Assembly: GCF_022811725.1 (NCBI RefSeq)
Contig: NZ_CP094527.1
Span: forward strand, 1,860,001 to 1,924,000
Source: Mucilaginibacter sp. SMC90
GTDB taxonomy: Bacteria > Bacteroidota > Bacteroidia > Sphingobacteriales > Sphingobacteriaceae
Reading direction: 5' to 3'
Length of the DNA stretch: 64,000 bases
Part shown: one piece after another, positions 17,801 through 27,156 of the stretch
Layout: the number at the start of each line of letters is the position of its first letter
How positions within the stretch are numbered: the first letter of the stretch is position 1
Position numbers and translations under genes: made by a program
Notes under the pieces: generated by a model
What the model saw: only the letters and a program-made list of their open reading frames with translations
Told to the model about the DNA's origin: nothing
Database searches by the model: none

Positions 17801-18491
17801 GCTTTATAAAATTGATGGAAGCGGTAACCCGATATTATCACAGCCCGTGTTGGCCGTTGGTAAGGATGGAAAACCATATACCAATGCTGCGGGCAACCCG
17901 GTATACCAAAAAGACCTGGGTTTTGCGGGCGCTCCCGTACAGCCCGGCGAGGTTAGGTTAAAAGACATTAATGGCGATGGTGTAGTAAACGAAAAAGATT
18001 ACATGCGTTCGGGCAAAACCAGCCTGCCAACCTTAAGCTACGGCTTTTCTTTCGGCTTCAATACCCATGGTTTTGATTTCTCGGCTTTATTACAAGGGCA
18101 ATCAGGTGTGGCTAAATATGCCATGCAGGAGCTTCACTTCAACAAACAACAATCATTGTTTGATGTGGATTTGAACAGGTTTACCCAAGAGCGGTATGAC
18201 AACGGCGAACGCATTGATTTCCCTATTGCTGCTTACAACCAGGATGCTGCTTACAATACCTTCTTTTTAAAGAGTACAGCTTTTGTAAGGTTAAAAAACA
18301 TGGAAATAGGCTATACGCTGAAACCAGAATTTCTGAAAAAGATAGGCGTTCGCACGGCCCGCTTTTATATCAACGGATATAACCTGTATACATGGTCGCC
18401 AAATAAGATCTGGGGCGATCCTGAAAACCTGGGTTATATCGGTTATCCGCTTACCCGCACCTATAACGTAGGCGTTAATGTTAATTTTTAA
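14892..18491 (+). CDS. SusC/RagA TonB-linked outer membrane receptor with STN signalling domain
   Basis: The 1199-residue protein has a long Bacteroidetes-type leader (signal core MKLTLILLTVTFLQVSAATYAQ). It is followed by an STN domain (about 50-118: TLKEVFEQIRNQTNYDFLYN ends in NKTILIRKK), a carboxypeptidase-D-like beta-sandwich (about 132-200), the SusC box LNEVVVVAYG, a TonB plug (about 225-335) and a 22-strand-type barrel closing in YNVGVNVNF. It should import a ligand captured with the SusD lipoprotein encoded 15 bases downstream. The STN domain makes it a transducer that signals to FecR. The substrate is unknown, as no glycosidase, peptidase or sulfatase is encoded in the locus. Confidence 0.95.
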   Translation: MYKNFTAFTCGKHRGRLYKPVLIMKLTLILLTVTFLQVSAATYAQKVTLKVKQTTLKEVFEQIRNQTNYDFLYNSDDIKLAKPVTVDLTNASITQVMDQCLSNQSLTYTIDNKTILIRKKTAAESNAPKKIGGKVIDSKGLPLPGVTVKQKGAAAAAITDLNGNYTINVTEANATLVFTFVGFRSKEVAVNGRSEVNVTLEDAPQDLNEVVVVAYGVQKKETVTGSISSIGTKDLVQSPVANLSNALAGRLSGLTVTQTSGKPGSDGATLYVRGVGTYTGQTAPLIMVDGIARDSYNDIDPNEVESISILKDASATAVYGVRGANGVILITTKRGKEGAPKVSATFQTAISQFSSMPNFVNSYQYATLLNEQSYETYWIQHSRDADVHTWSDFVTKRDANWVKDATIYYSPEDLKYYQNAHTPTINGQKNPYYDPYGHPDQDWKKQIFNKFAPQTQVNANITGGTKATKYFVSLGYLAQGGLFNTDYMPFSDEMQFKKKRYNLRSNLDFDVNSDFRVSVDVSTQYVTITGMDNDGYTWEKRILWSSPLGSPGLINGKFVVPFSNQNDQLNPLYAIANSNNYNITTNSTLNSAIKLTYKLDDITPGLSINARGAYDSYFQSRTGGKYTPLLYGLRPNPNGDKLDPILVQLTNDVAPARWTDFYTEKWRKVYGEFSLNYNRVFGKKHTVTGLILANAEKKYDPKLLYDLPHAYEGVSGRVTYNYGDRYLAEYDMGYNGSENFPEGKRFGFLPAYSLGWIASNESFFPKQDYITYLKVRGSLGKVGNDGINIPNSDVAARYLYLPDTWQYVQGYNAGGGYTFGTLNDRNTIQGARENVLGNPNVTWETATKSNIGLETHLLNDRLSLTYDHYNEHRRNILSYKGSVPGIVQATLPPYNLGEVKNWGDEIELSYNSVPGKFTWWIKGNASTNHNKIIFQDEAIAPGLEYQASTGRPISQGSYLQADGLYTSWSQLYKIDGSGNPILSQPVLAVGKDGKPYTNAAGNPVYQKDLGFAGAPVQPGEVRLKDINGDGVVNEKDYMRSGKTSLPTLSYGFSFGFNTHGFDFSALLQGQSGVAKYAMQELHFNKQQSLFDVDLNRFTQERYDNGERIDFPIAAYNQDAAYNTFFLKSTAFVRLKNMEIGYTLKPEFLKKIGVRTARFYINGYNLYTWSPNKIWGDPENLGYIGYPLTRTYNVGVNVNF

Positions 18492-18506
18492 TCATAAAAT
18501 ATAGCA

Positions 18507-20366
18507 ATGATGAAAAGAACGAATATTATTTTACTGCTTGTGGCTTGTTTCATAGGTGGTATGCTTTCAACAAGCTGTAAAAAAACTTTTCTTGAAAAGC
18601 CTAAAGGCGGTGCGGTAACGGTTGATACCATTTTTGATTCGCGCAACCAGGCTCAATATGCGGTGGCCCAAATGTATATGTTATGTATCAGGGGATATTT
18701 TCCTCAAACATATGATGGCTGCCGCCCCGAAGCATTGACCGATCAGCTTTATATCATCCATCCGGCTTATGACTGGGCATCAAATACAGTTAACACTGGC
18801 TCATACATAACCGGCAACATGAGCGCCGATAATAACTGCGATTATGGTTTTGGCCAGGATAATGGTGCTGGTTTTTACTGGCACTACAAAGGCATAAGAC
18901 AAGCCAACCTGGTGTTGAAAAACATTGATAAAGTGCTTGATGCCGATAATGCTTGGAAAACCGATGTTAAAGGCCAGGCTTTATTTTGTCGCGCTATGCA
19001 GCATTATGAATTATTCAGGTATTATGGTGGTGTGCCTATTGTAACCAAGCCGCTTGATGGTACTGTGAAAATTGCAATCCCGCGCAGCTCGGTACAATCA
19101 GTAGTTGATAGCGTGGTTAAATGGTGCGATCAGGCTGCATCAATGTTGCCGGCTACGCGTCCAAGTGCAGATTTTGGCCGCATTACCAAATTAGCAGCAA
19201 TGGCTTTAAAGGCAAGGATCTTATTATATGCTGCAAGCCCGCTTTACAATACTCCCGCAGGAATGAAAGGCGAAGTATCCGGAGCAAGGTTTAATGACAC
19301 CCGTGATACCGTATTGGCTTATGCCAGTTACGACAAGGAGCGCTGGAACAAGGCGGCCAAGGCAGCTAAAGATGTAATTGATAACGCTGCTGCAGGCGGT
19401 GTTTCCTTATTAAATACCGGTAAACCCGAAACAACCGGCGAAACTTATGCAACCTTAGGCGATTATGAATCGGTATGGAACGTGTTTGCCAACCAGGAGC
19501 TGATATTGGTGAATACCTCAAACCAGGTTCCGGGAGCTGGCGGCGGCTGGGGCGATGGATCGGCATGGGGCCAGTACCTGTCGTCAAAATTGCGTTTGGC
19601 ACAGTGGGGTGTTAAAAACAATGTACCTGTTGAGTTTATACAGCAATATGAAAAACGCGACGGTACTAAATGGACCATACCCGCAAACGGTGCCGATTTA
19701 CCTGCTGATGTTGAAGGGTGGAAGCTTGACCCCCGCTTTTACCAAACCATTGCTTATGATGGTAAATACTACAGCAGCCAGCGTGGTATCCTCGCTTACT
19801 ACAAAAAAGGTGATTACAGTACAGATGGCAACCTGGCCAGCAGTGATGCCGGCGTGGATGGTTACGCTACCGAAACCTACAAATTTGTTGCAAGGGTTGA
19901 TAACATGACAGATAACCACTTTGCATGGCCTGTGTTTCGCCTTGCTGAGTTTTATCTGGGTTATGCCGAAGCACTTAATGAGTACCAGGGCCCAAGTGCC
20001 GAAGCCTCAAATTATCTGAACAAGATAAGGCAGCGTGCCGGGATGCCTGATAAAAATCCGGCCACTATTGATGCGTTCAGAGATGCGGTTCAAAATGAGG
20101 AAACTATTGAGTTTGCTTATGAGGGACACCGCTATAACGATCTGAACCGATGGTTAAAAGCCAAAACTGTATTGAATACGGTGCTGCACGGTATTCAAAC
20201 CACCGCCAGGAATGTTGGCGGAGTGCTAAAACGCACATGGACAACTGTCCCATTTGTTACAAGGGTATTCCCTGCCAAATATTACTATGTGCCATTTCCA
20301 AGTACCGAGATCAGTTTAAGGTATTTAGGCAACAGTAGCTGGGACGGACAAAATCCAGGTTGGTAA
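18507..20366 (+). CDS. RagB/SusD family surface lipoprotein
   Basis: The 619-residue protein has a lipoprotein signal (GGMLSTSC, Cys24) and the SusD fold: N-terminal TPR-like helices (FCRAMQHYELFRYYGGVPIV), AMALKARILLYAASPLYN, and the C-terminal signature (EFYLGYAEALNEYQGPSAEA, NKIRQRAGMP, EETIEFAYEGHRYNDLNRW). It ends in the typical W-x-G-Q-N-P-G-W. It forms the lid of the SusC barrel encoded 15 bases upstream. The protein is longer than most SusD proteins, with inserts around 380-460. Confidence 0.95.
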   Translation: MMKRTNIILLLVACFIGGMLSTSCKKTFLEKPKGGAVTVDTIFDSRNQAQYAVAQMYMLCIRGYFPQTYDGCRPEALTDQLYIIHPAYDWASNTVNTGSYITGNMSADNNCDYGFGQDNGAGFYWHYKGIRQANLVLKNIDKVLDADNAWKTDVKGQALFCRAMQHYELFRYYGGVPIVTKPLDGTVKIAIPRSSVQSVVDSVVKWCDQAASMLPATRPSADFGRITKLAAMALKARILLYAASPLYNTPAGMKGEVSGARFNDTRDTVLAYASYDKERWNKAAKAAKDVIDNAAAGGVSLLNTGKPETTGETYATLGDYESVWNVFANQELILVNTSNQVPGAGGGWGDGSAWGQYLSSKLRLAQWGVKNNVPVEFIQQYEKRDGTKWTIPANGADLPADVEGWKLDPRFYQTIAYDGKYYSSQRGILAYYKKGDYSTDGNLASSDAGVDGYATETYKFVARVDNMTDNHFAWPVFRLAEFYLGYAEALNEYQGPSAEASNYLNKIRQRAGMPDKNPATIDAFRDAVQNEETIEFAYEGHRYNDLNRWLKAKTVLNTVLHGIQTTARNVGGVLKRTWTTVPFVTRVFPAKYYYVPFPSTEISLRYLGNSSWDGQNPGW

Positions 20367-20400
20367 CAGGCTTTTAAACATTAACAATTAGTGAAAAACA

Positions 20401-23241
20401 ATGAAAAAAGATTATAAAAACTTTTTGGCCTGGATGCTTGCGTTCTGCAGTTTTTCGGCGGCTAACGCCCAAACCGCAGGTACGGCACCGGCCGATACTA
20501 TAAAAAAGGCAAGCTCATATAAAGACTTTGCCGACGGCGGTTTAAGAATAGATAAATCATGGCGCAACACCGGCGCGGTTTTTACGCTTTCGGGCGAAGA
20601 CCTGACCCGCATGACTTCGGGTAACCTGCTTAATACGCTGCAAGGCCGGATCCCTGGCTTAACGGTAATTACCGGATCGGGCGAACCCGGCTATGATAAC
20701 CCAACCTTTTATATGAGGGGGGTGAGCAGCTGGAACCTTCAGGGTAACCAGGTGTTGATATACCTTGATGGTTTTCAGGTTGATATGGGTGCAATCAGCG
20801 GCCTTTCGGCCTATGAAATTGAATCGGTTACCTTACTAAAGGACGCCGCTGCACTGGCAGTTTACGGCCTTGAAGGTGGCTCGGGTGTATTGAGTATCCG
20901 CACTAAAAAAGGCGCGGTGTTAAATAAAACTCAGGTATTTGTAAATGGTAAATATGGTATACTAAGCCCTATCGACCTGCCGAAGGTAATGGACGCTTAT
21001 GGTTATACCACAAACTATAACAACGCACTTACTAACGACGGTTTGCCCATCAAATACGCAAATCCCGAATTGTATAAAGCGGCCAATGATCCTTTTCATC
21101 CTAATGTGAACTGGTATGATGAGCTGCTTAAGAAAACCTCGGCTATTCAGGATTATAATTTCGGTTTCCGCGGCGGTAACAACACCGCTAAGTTTTTTGT
21201 GCTGATGAACTATACCAACTTTGAAGGTTTGTATAAAAATGCCGATATCATTGATAAGGATTTTGGTACTAACGCTAAATACACCAAGTTGAATTTAAGG
21301 GCAAACATTGAGTTGCAGCTTAACAAAAACCTGGTGGTAACGGCTAACATAAGCGGCATTACTGAGGATAGGAATACACCATCCGGCTTCACCGCAGACC
21401 AGGTGTTTAACAATATTATGGCTATTCCGGCTGCTGCTTTCCCGGTTAAAAATCCTAATGGCACATGGGGTAACAGTTCGGTGTATAAATTTAATCCTGT
21501 TCAGCTTTTACAGCAAAATGGTGTTTACCAATCGCATACCCGTAACCTGCAAACCAACTTTAGCTTTGTGCAAAAGTTAGATATGATAACCAAAGGTCTC
21601 GACCTTAAAGGCGAAGTATCATTTGCCAACCAGTATGTAGGTATTTATCAGAAACAATTTTCGGTAAACTCATACGAAATTACTGGTCAGGATGCCCAGG
21701 GCAATGCCATTTATGGAACAACACCGGTAACGCCAATCAGCCAATCGAGCAGCGACGGTGGTGGTGCACACTGGAACCGTACAACCGTAAGGGCAGGTTT
21801 TGATTATGACCGTACTTTTGGCAAATCAACTTTTACCGGCATGATCCAGGCCCGCAGGCAGGGATACACGCATGACGGTATTGTTTACCAGGTACGCACA
21901 CAAGGCGTTGCCGGCAACGTAACTTATGATTACGATAAAAAATATATTGTTGATCTGTCCGGTTCATACAGCGGCTCTGCTGATTTTGCCCCCGGTCACC
22001 GTTACGGCTGGTTCCCTGCTTTGGGTTTAGGCTGGATAGCTTCGAAAGAGGATTTCCTGAAGGATAATTCCACTATTAATTTCCTTAAAGTTCGTGCATC
22101 ATACGGTACTGTTGGTAATATCAATGAGGCTTATCGTTTCCTTTATCAACAGTTTGCTTTGCAAACGTTACCTGGTTGGATCACCGGCACCGGTAATACG
22201 CTTCACACCGGTTTGGTTGAAGGGCCGTTTGCTAATCTTGATTTTTCATGGGAGAAAAAGACAACCCTTAACATTGGTTTAGATTTCACCTTATGGAAAA
22301 ATCTTTCCGGTACTTTAGATGTGTTTACCGAAAAACGCACAGGTATTCTTGAGGTGCCAACAGCAAGTGTACCCGATTATACGGGCTTCCTCCTGCAATA
22401 TGCCAACACCGGCGAAGTACATAACAAAGGCTTGGAAGCATCATTGAAGTATGAGCAAAATGATAATAAATTCAAATATTACGTAGGTGGCTCAATTGCA
22501 TATGCCCGTAACAAAATAGTTAAGCGCTCAGAAGATCCGCAGCCATATAACTATTTATATACCCAGGGATATCCTATTGGCCAGATGAAGGGCCTCGTGT
22601 ACACGGGTTTTTACCAACAGTCGGATTTTGATGCCAATGGAAATTTAAAATCGGGTATTGTTGCCTCATCATACACCAACGTAAAACCCGGCGACCTGAA
22701 ATTTAAAGATCAGGACGGCAACGGGATCATCAATGATTATGATAAGGTGCCGATGAAATATTCAATACTACCCGAAATTACCTTAGGTTTTAACCTTGGT
22801 TTTAAATATGCCGGTTTTGATTTTGATGCTTACCTGCAGGGCGTATTGCACCGTACCGTAAGCTTGCTTAATTCTGCCTATACTTATACTCACCCGTTTG
22901 TATTCAATAATAATATCTCTGAGTTTTCGGCAAATAGCTGGACACCTCAAAACGCTGCAACAGCTACCTCGCCGCGGCTATCAACCCTGGCAAATCCAAA
23001 TAACGATCAGCAATCTGATTTTTGGATGCGCAATGGCAACTTCCTGAAATTACGCAGTGTTGAGTTAGGTTATACTTTACCACAGCGTGGTTTTTTGAAA
23101 AAGCTTGACGCCATAAGGGTTTTTGTGAATGGCACCAACTTGTTTACCTGGGATAAAATAGAAGGGCTTGAGGCCGAGCGCCTTTCAATGGGCTATCCTT
23201 TAGTAAAAGCAGTAACATTTGGGATGAAAGTGAAATTGTAG
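20401..23241 (+). CDS. Short SusC/RagA-type TonB-linked receptor without N-terminal sandwich domain
   Basis: The 946-residue protein has a signal peptide (ends SAANAQ) and then enters the plug domain almost directly (FTLSGEDLTRMTSGNLLNTL, LQGRIPGLTVI, FYMRGVSSW, AVYGLEGGSGVLSI). It lacks both the STN domain and the carboxypeptidase-D-like domain of the first SusC. The barrel is complete and ends in AVTFGMKVKL. It is the second SusC of a tandem array, 34 bases after the first SusD gene, so it is probably co-transcribed and under the same sigma control while unable to signal itself. Confidence 0.93.
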   Translation: MKKDYKNFLAWMLAFCSFSAANAQTAGTAPADTIKKASSYKDFADGGLRIDKSWRNTGAVFTLSGEDLTRMTSGNLLNTLQGRIPGLTVITGSGEPGYDNPTFYMRGVSSWNLQGNQVLIYLDGFQVDMGAISGLSAYEIESVTLLKDAAALAVYGLEGGSGVLSIRTKKGAVLNKTQVFVNGKYGILSPIDLPKVMDAYGYTTNYNNALTNDGLPIKYANPELYKAANDPFHPNVNWYDELLKKTSAIQDYNFGFRGGNNTAKFFVLMNYTNFEGLYKNADIIDKDFGTNAKYTKLNLRANIELQLNKNLVVTANISGITEDRNTPSGFTADQVFNNIMAIPAAAFPVKNPNGTWGNSSVYKFNPVQLLQQNGVYQSHTRNLQTNFSFVQKLDMITKGLDLKGEVSFANQYVGIYQKQFSVNSYEITGQDAQGNAIYGTTPVTPISQSSSDGGGAHWNRTTVRAGFDYDRTFGKSTFTGMIQARRQGYTHDGIVYQVRTQGVAGNVTYDYDKKYIVDLSGSYSGSADFAPGHRYGWFPALGLGWIASKEDFLKDNSTINFLKVRASYGTVGNINEAYRFLYQQFALQTLPGWITGTGNTLHTGLVEGPFANLDFSWEKKTTLNIGLDFTLWKNLSGTLDVFTEKRTGILEVPTASVPDYTGFLLQYANTGEVHNKGLEASLKYEQNDNKFKYYVGGSIAYARNKIVKRSEDPQPYNYLYTQGYPIGQMKGLVYTGFYQQSDFDANGNLKSGIVASSYTNVKPGDLKFKDQDGNGIINDYDKVPMKYSILPEITLGFNLGFKYAGFDFDAYLQGVLHRTVSLLNSAYTYTHPFVFNNNISEFSANSWTPQNAATATSPRLSTLANPNNDQQSDFWMRNGNFLKLRSVELGYTLPQRGFLKKLDAIRVFVNGTNLFTWDKIEGLEAERLSMGYPLVKAVTFGMKVKL

Positions 23242-23265
23242 TATTAAAATTTGATTTACAAGGAA

Positions 23266-24951
23266 ATGAAAAGAAATCGATATATCATAACAATGCTGGC
23301 CCTGGGTACGCTGCTTTACTCATCATGTAAACATGATTACCTTGAGGTGCAAACCATTAAGGCCGACATTACCACCGATAAGCTGTACTCAAACTATACC
23401 TATGTACAGCAACAGATGTGGACAACATACAGCATCCTGCCTGATGGTTTCGGAGATCTCGACCTTGATGCTGCTACCGACGAAGCGGAAGCTACAAACT
23501 CGGTTGAGCGTGTGCAAGCTTTCAACTATGGTACCTGGAACCAGTACAATAACCCGAATGATGTTTGGGCCCGTAACTTTGAAGGCATCCGGCAGGCAAA
23601 TCTTTATCTTAAAAACAAGAATAAGGTTGATATCAACTACATCAAGGATAAAATTACATCAACAGATTCAACAACTTATTACAACGCCCGCAACAACGTT
23701 AAGTTTATGGAAGGCGAAGCCCTGTTTTTAAAGGCTTACTTTTATTTTGAATTGGTGAAGCGTTATGGCGGCGTGCCTATTTTTGAACAGCCGCTTGATT
23801 ATAATGACCCCAATTCATGGAAAAATGTACAGCGTAACTCGGTTGATGAGTGCGTAAAGTATATTGCTTCGTTGTGTGATAAGGCAGCTGCTATTATCCC
23901 GGCCGATCTTTCGCCCTATTCGTGGTATGATGCTGGCCGCATTACCAACGGCGCTATTAAAACGTTAAAGGCAAAAGCATTACTTTATGGCGCAAGCCCA
24001 TTGTTTGTAGCTAATGGTTCAACAACTACCTGGGCACAGGCTGCGGCTGCGGCGCATGACGTTATTGCTTCTGGCAGCTATTCGCTTGATGCCAATTATT
24101 CTAACCTGTTCGGTGCCAATAATACTACCTCAGGCGAGGTGATCTTTTATCGCCGTTACGCAGCTATAAACGCTCTTGAGTATAATGAGTTTCCTATTGT
24201 GTTTCAAAACAGCAATGGTAACAGCACTACTCCAACCGAAAACCTGGTTAGCGATTACGAGGTGCTTGTGAAATCAGGAAGCACCGTTACCGGTTCTGTT
24301 CCGTTTGATTGGAATAACCCGGCCCACGCCGCCACCCCTTACGCCAACCGCGATCCACGTTTTGCAGCAACAATAGTTTACAATGGCGCAAATTTTAAAG
24401 GTACTGCCATCCAAACTTATTTTGGTGGTAACAGCGGCTTGCCAAAGCAAAATGCCACAAAGACCGGCTATTACCTGTCAAAATGGATCAACCAGTCTGT
24501 CGATTTGATCAACAACACAACCACCAATCACGCTTGGGTATATTTCAGGTATGCCGATGTATTGCTGGGCTATGCCGAGGCCATGTTTAACGCTTACGGT
24601 GCAGATGCTGATCCGCAAGGGTACGGCATGACAGCCCTTCAGGCCATTAACAGGGTAAGGCAGCGTGTACAAATGCCTGTGCTTACAGGCGCGCAGTTAA
24701 ACCAGCAGGCTATTGAACATGAGCGTAATATTGAGCTCAGCTTTGAGAATAACCGCTTATGGGATGTGCGCAGGTGGAAAAAGGGTGTAAGTTATTTCAG
24801 CAAACCGGTTAACCGTATTGATATAACCAGTGCAGGTGTTTATACCGTGAAAAAATTGGAAGACAGGGTATTTACAGCCAAAATGGAATGGTACCCTATA
24901 CCACAGGCCGAAATTTCAAAAACAGGCTGGACACAAAATCCGGGCTGGTAA
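23266..24951 (+). CDS. RagB/SusD family surface lipoprotein (second pair)
   Basis: The frame is open from TTG at 23251, but ATG at 23266, preceded by AAGGA, gives a clean lipoprotein signal (ALGTLLYSSC, Cys21) and a 561-residue product. SusD hallmarks are present: FLKAYFYFELVKRYGGVPIF, TLKAKALLYGASPLF, YADVLLGYAEAMFNAYG, NRVRQRVQMP, ERNIELSFENNRLWDVRRW and the final TQNPGW. It is the partner of the short SusC encoded 24 bases upstream. A strong hairpin follows at 24959-24991. Confidence 0.94.
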   Translation: MKRNRYIITMLALGTLLYSSCKHDYLEVQTIKADITTDKLYSNYTYVQQQMWTTYSILPDGFGDLDLDAATDEAEATNSVERVQAFNYGTWNQYNNPNDVWARNFEGIRQANLYLKNKNKVDINYIKDKITSTDSTTYYNARNNVKFMEGEALFLKAYFYFELVKRYGGVPIFEQPLDYNDPNSWKNVQRNSVDECVKYIASLCDKAAAIIPADLSPYSWYDAGRITNGAIKTLKAKALLYGASPLFVANGSTTTWAQAAAAAHDVIASGSYSLDANYSNLFGANNTTSGEVIFYRRYAAINALEYNEFPIVFQNSNGNSTTPTENLVSDYEVLVKSGSTVTGSVPFDWNNPAHAATPYANRDPRFAATIVYNGANFKGTAIQTYFGGNSGLPKQNATKTGYYLSKWINQSVDLINNTTTNHAWVYFRYADVLLGYAEAMFNAYGADADPQGYGMTALQAINRVRQRVQMPVLTGAQLNQQAIEHERNIELSFENNRLWDVRRWKKGVSYFSKPVNRIDITSAGVYTVKKLEDRVFTAKMEWYPIPQAEISKTGWTQNPGW

Positions 24952-24958
24952 TACAAGC

Positions 24959-24991
24959 ACACCCATCGCTTTATTATAAGGCGATGGGTGT
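24959..24991 (+). terminator. Hairpin between second susD-like gene and lipoprotein gene
   Basis: ACACCCATCGC (24959-24969) pairs over 11 bases with GCGATGGGTGT (24981-24991) around an 11-base loop. There is no good T-run after it, so it may be a partial terminator or an RNA-stabilising end that lowers expression of the lipoprotein gene. Confidence 0.55.
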
Positions 24992-25027
24992 TGAATGATT
25001 TAAATTAATAATGTAAAAAATATTTTC

Positions 25028-26059
25028 ATGAAAATTAATGCATCATTAGTAAGGCTTTCGGCAGCATGCCTGTTGCTGGGGATAGCTGGTTGTAAACAGG
25101 AGCACCTTAACGGCGTTAAGTCAGATCCTGCCGTAAAAGTATATCTGCCCGATTCTGAAAAACCCAATGGGCTGGTTGATGTGATGGCCGGGAACTCGCT
25201 CAAAGTTGACAGCGCGGCAAGCACCGTAAACTTTTCAATACCGGTGTATCGTGGCGGCGAATCAAATTTTGAAACATTAACGGTTGATGTAAGTGCTGAT
25301 AACAGTGCAATTGCCGGTTTGATCACTGCCGGAACATTGCCGGCCAATACCGTAATTCTTGATCCGGCGGATTATACCCTGGACGCAAAAGATACCGTGG
25401 CTTTGAACAATAACATCATGAAAGGCAAGATAACGCCTAAGATAAAAATTGCAAGTCTGGATAAATATGCGGGTAAAGTAGCGGCGCTCGGCATTAAAAT
25501 ATCTAACGCTTCAAAGCGCGAGGTAAATGCGGATATGAGCAAAGCAATCATTTACTTTAGCGTAGAAGACCTGATTGATGCCATTACACCCAAAACCAAT
25601 ATGATTGACAATACCAAGTGGCAAATTTATCACCGTGGCGACGGGGTAACTTTCACTGTAAATGCCGATGGCAGCGTATTGGCAACCGGCGGCAACTGGG
25701 GGCAGCAAGGTATTGTACAGGCTGTTGAGGTTAGGGCCAACAAAAGCTACAAAATTGACATGAACGTAGCCGGATCCGGAGCTTCCGATTGTTGGTTTGA
25801 GGTTTATGTAGGGCAGGCTGTTCCATCTGAGGCTGATGACTATAAGGACGGTGATACACGTATAGCCTTGAACACATGGAATGGTTGCGGCAAATCACCG
25901 TTTAACGGCCTGCTTTCGTCATTATCGTGCGCAGGCAAAGGAAATGTAGTATCATTTCCAACAGCAGGTAAAGCTTATGTGCTTATCCGCTCCGGCGGTT
26001 CCTCTTTGGGTACAAAGGGAATCAAAATCACTAATATTGATTTCAGAAGAGTAGACTAA
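25028..26059 (+). CDS. Surface lipoprotein with DUF1735-like domain and C-terminal jelly-roll
   Basis: The 343-residue protein has a lipoprotein signal (LLLGIAGC, Cys22). Residues about 35-180 match the DUF1735-type (BT_3987-like N-terminal) beta-sandwich of SusE-position lipoproteins (VKVYLPDSEKPNG, NFSIPVYRGG, ILDPADYTLD, GIKISNASKREVN). Residues about 190-343 look like a carbohydrate-binding jelly roll (WQIYHRGDGVTF, GIVQAVEVRANKSYKIDMNVAG, FEVYVGQAVP). It probably binds the substrate of the tandem SusCD systems at the cell surface. It is the last gene of the array, closed by the terminator at 26136. Confidence 0.85.
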   Translation: MKINASLVRLSAACLLLGIAGCKQEHLNGVKSDPAVKVYLPDSEKPNGLVDVMAGNSLKVDSAASTVNFSIPVYRGGESNFETLTVDVSADNSAIAGLITAGTLPANTVILDPADYTLDAKDTVALNNNIMKGKITPKIKIASLDKYAGKVAALGIKISNASKREVNADMSKAIIYFSVEDLIDAITPKTNMIDNTKWQIYHRGDGVTFTVNADGSVLATGGNWGQQGIVQAVEVRANKSYKIDMNVAGSGASDCWFEVYVGQAVPSEADDYKDGDTRIALNTWNGCGKSPFNGLLSSLSCAGKGNVVSFPTAGKAYVLIRSGGSSLGTKGIKITNIDFRRVD

Positions 26060-26135
26060 AACCGCCGTAAGAAACAACAACCGATTCTCAATCATAAATT
26101 GAGATTTAGTTGATTAGTATATTTCTATACTATTA

Positions 26136-26170
26136 AACGCCCCGGGATGAGATCCGGGGCGTTGTTTTTT
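26136..26170 (+). terminator. Rho-independent terminator of the SusCD array
   Basis: A GC-rich stem, AACGCCCCGG with CCGGGGCGTT (26136-26145 and 26154-26163), is followed by G and six T (26165-26170). It lies 77 bases after the lipoprotein stop codon. Confidence 0.85.
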
Positions 26171-26651
26171 GGAAAAGGCACAAAAAAAGGGTCTTCGCTC
26201 ATTGGGAAATTGGATAAACATGGCGAATTATAAAAGTTGAATTTTGATACGGATGCCGAAAATTAACTTTCACCATATCGAAATAATGTATTGGTAAGCA
26301 AAGAATTCGTCACTATCAATATACTCAGCTACTGTTTCAAATCTTAGCTAAATAATTGTATTTTAAAGGTGCCACGAGCATTGTTCTATTTTTTAATAAT
26401 TATCGTATAATAAAGTATGAAAAATTCGATAGGTTATATAGTGCTGGCGACTTTACTGATGATAAAATACGCAGCGTTTTGATGGGCAAATCGATAGTTA
26501 CAACCATACTGAACCAAACTTGATAGTTTTTATCAGATAATTTCAATAGACACGTCAAAATTAATTCCTCGTCATCATATCAAGGAGTAAAAAATCCAAT
26601 GTTAATCGAGGATAAATTAGATGTGTTACTACATCGATCAAAAATTGGTAA
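26171..26651. other. AT-rich intergenic stretch
   Basis: No credible gene. One tiny frame (ATG at 26417, 21 codons) is probably chance. Base composition changes sharply to AT-rich after the terminator, which marks the edge of the island. Confidence 0.5.
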
Positions 26652-26774
26652 TTACTTATCTCTTCTGAGCAGAGCAAGACCGCCAGAGAGGATCACCAAC
26701 AATATTACGAGCCATAATGGGCCTTCGATTCTCATTAGATAAATACCGATGAGGCTTAAATTTAGTAAAATCAT
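26652..26774 (-). CDS. Small single-pass membrane protein, 40 residues
   Basis: ATG at 26774-26772 opens a 40-residue frame ending with TAA at 26654-26652. The product is almost entirely hydrophobic, with a likely helix at about 19-36 (PLWLVILLVILSGGLALL) and a positively charged end (RRDK) that would stay in the cytoplasm. It starts four bases after the stop of the preceding minus-strand membrane gene (26779), so the two are very likely co-expressed. No family is recognised. It could be a small partner or toxin-like peptide of that membrane protein. Confidence 0.55.
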   Translation of the reverse strand: MILLNLSLIGIYLMRIEGPLWLVILLVILSGGLALLRRDK

Positions 26775-26778
26775 ATTG

Positions 26779-27156
26779 TTAAATCTTATTAGTTATTTTA
26801 TCAGAAATTTCTTTTATCGCTTTGTTTAGTACGTCCTTATTATCAATTTTTGAAAGTAAAAAATTTACAAAGTGTAAATGATTAGTAGAGACCAGTTTGT
26901 AATGAAAACTTGTGAAAGACTTCGTGGTTTCAGAATACATTTTGAGGTAAATTACCGCGACAAAATTTGTTAATATTCCCGAAGATGTTCCTAATATTCC
27001 AATTAAGATTTTTTCACGGAATAGGCTATTATCTTTTTCATTAAAAATAAAGTAGAAGCTTAATCCAATAAAAATGAAACCAACTACCATACAAAAAATC
27101 CCAATTATAAATATTATTTTAGTTTGACTTAAGGCTTGGTCATAATACCTTCTCAA
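26779..27156 (-). pseudogene. C-terminal part of a TRADD-N-associated-type membrane protein (frameshifted)
   Basis: The 125-residue frame opens at TTG 27156, inside the stop codon region of the upstream frame, and has no ATG near its start. It begins with YYDQALSQTKIIFIIGIFCMV and has two membrane segments (about 14-38 and 48-69), then a soluble helical tail (KAIKEISDKITNKI). The first part matches my memory of the two-transmembrane domain that accompanies TRADD-N domains in bacterial conflict proteins. Read one base back from the upstream frame it continues that protein with the spacing expected for the family, so I treat both as halves of one gene. A coupled two-gene arrangement (TTG start) is the alternative. 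Confidence 0.6.

Noticed and set aside
26417-26482. Tiny plus-strand frame (21 codons) with a hydrophobic look
   Set aside because: Too short to support, no partner gene in the same direction, AT-rich background produces such frames often.
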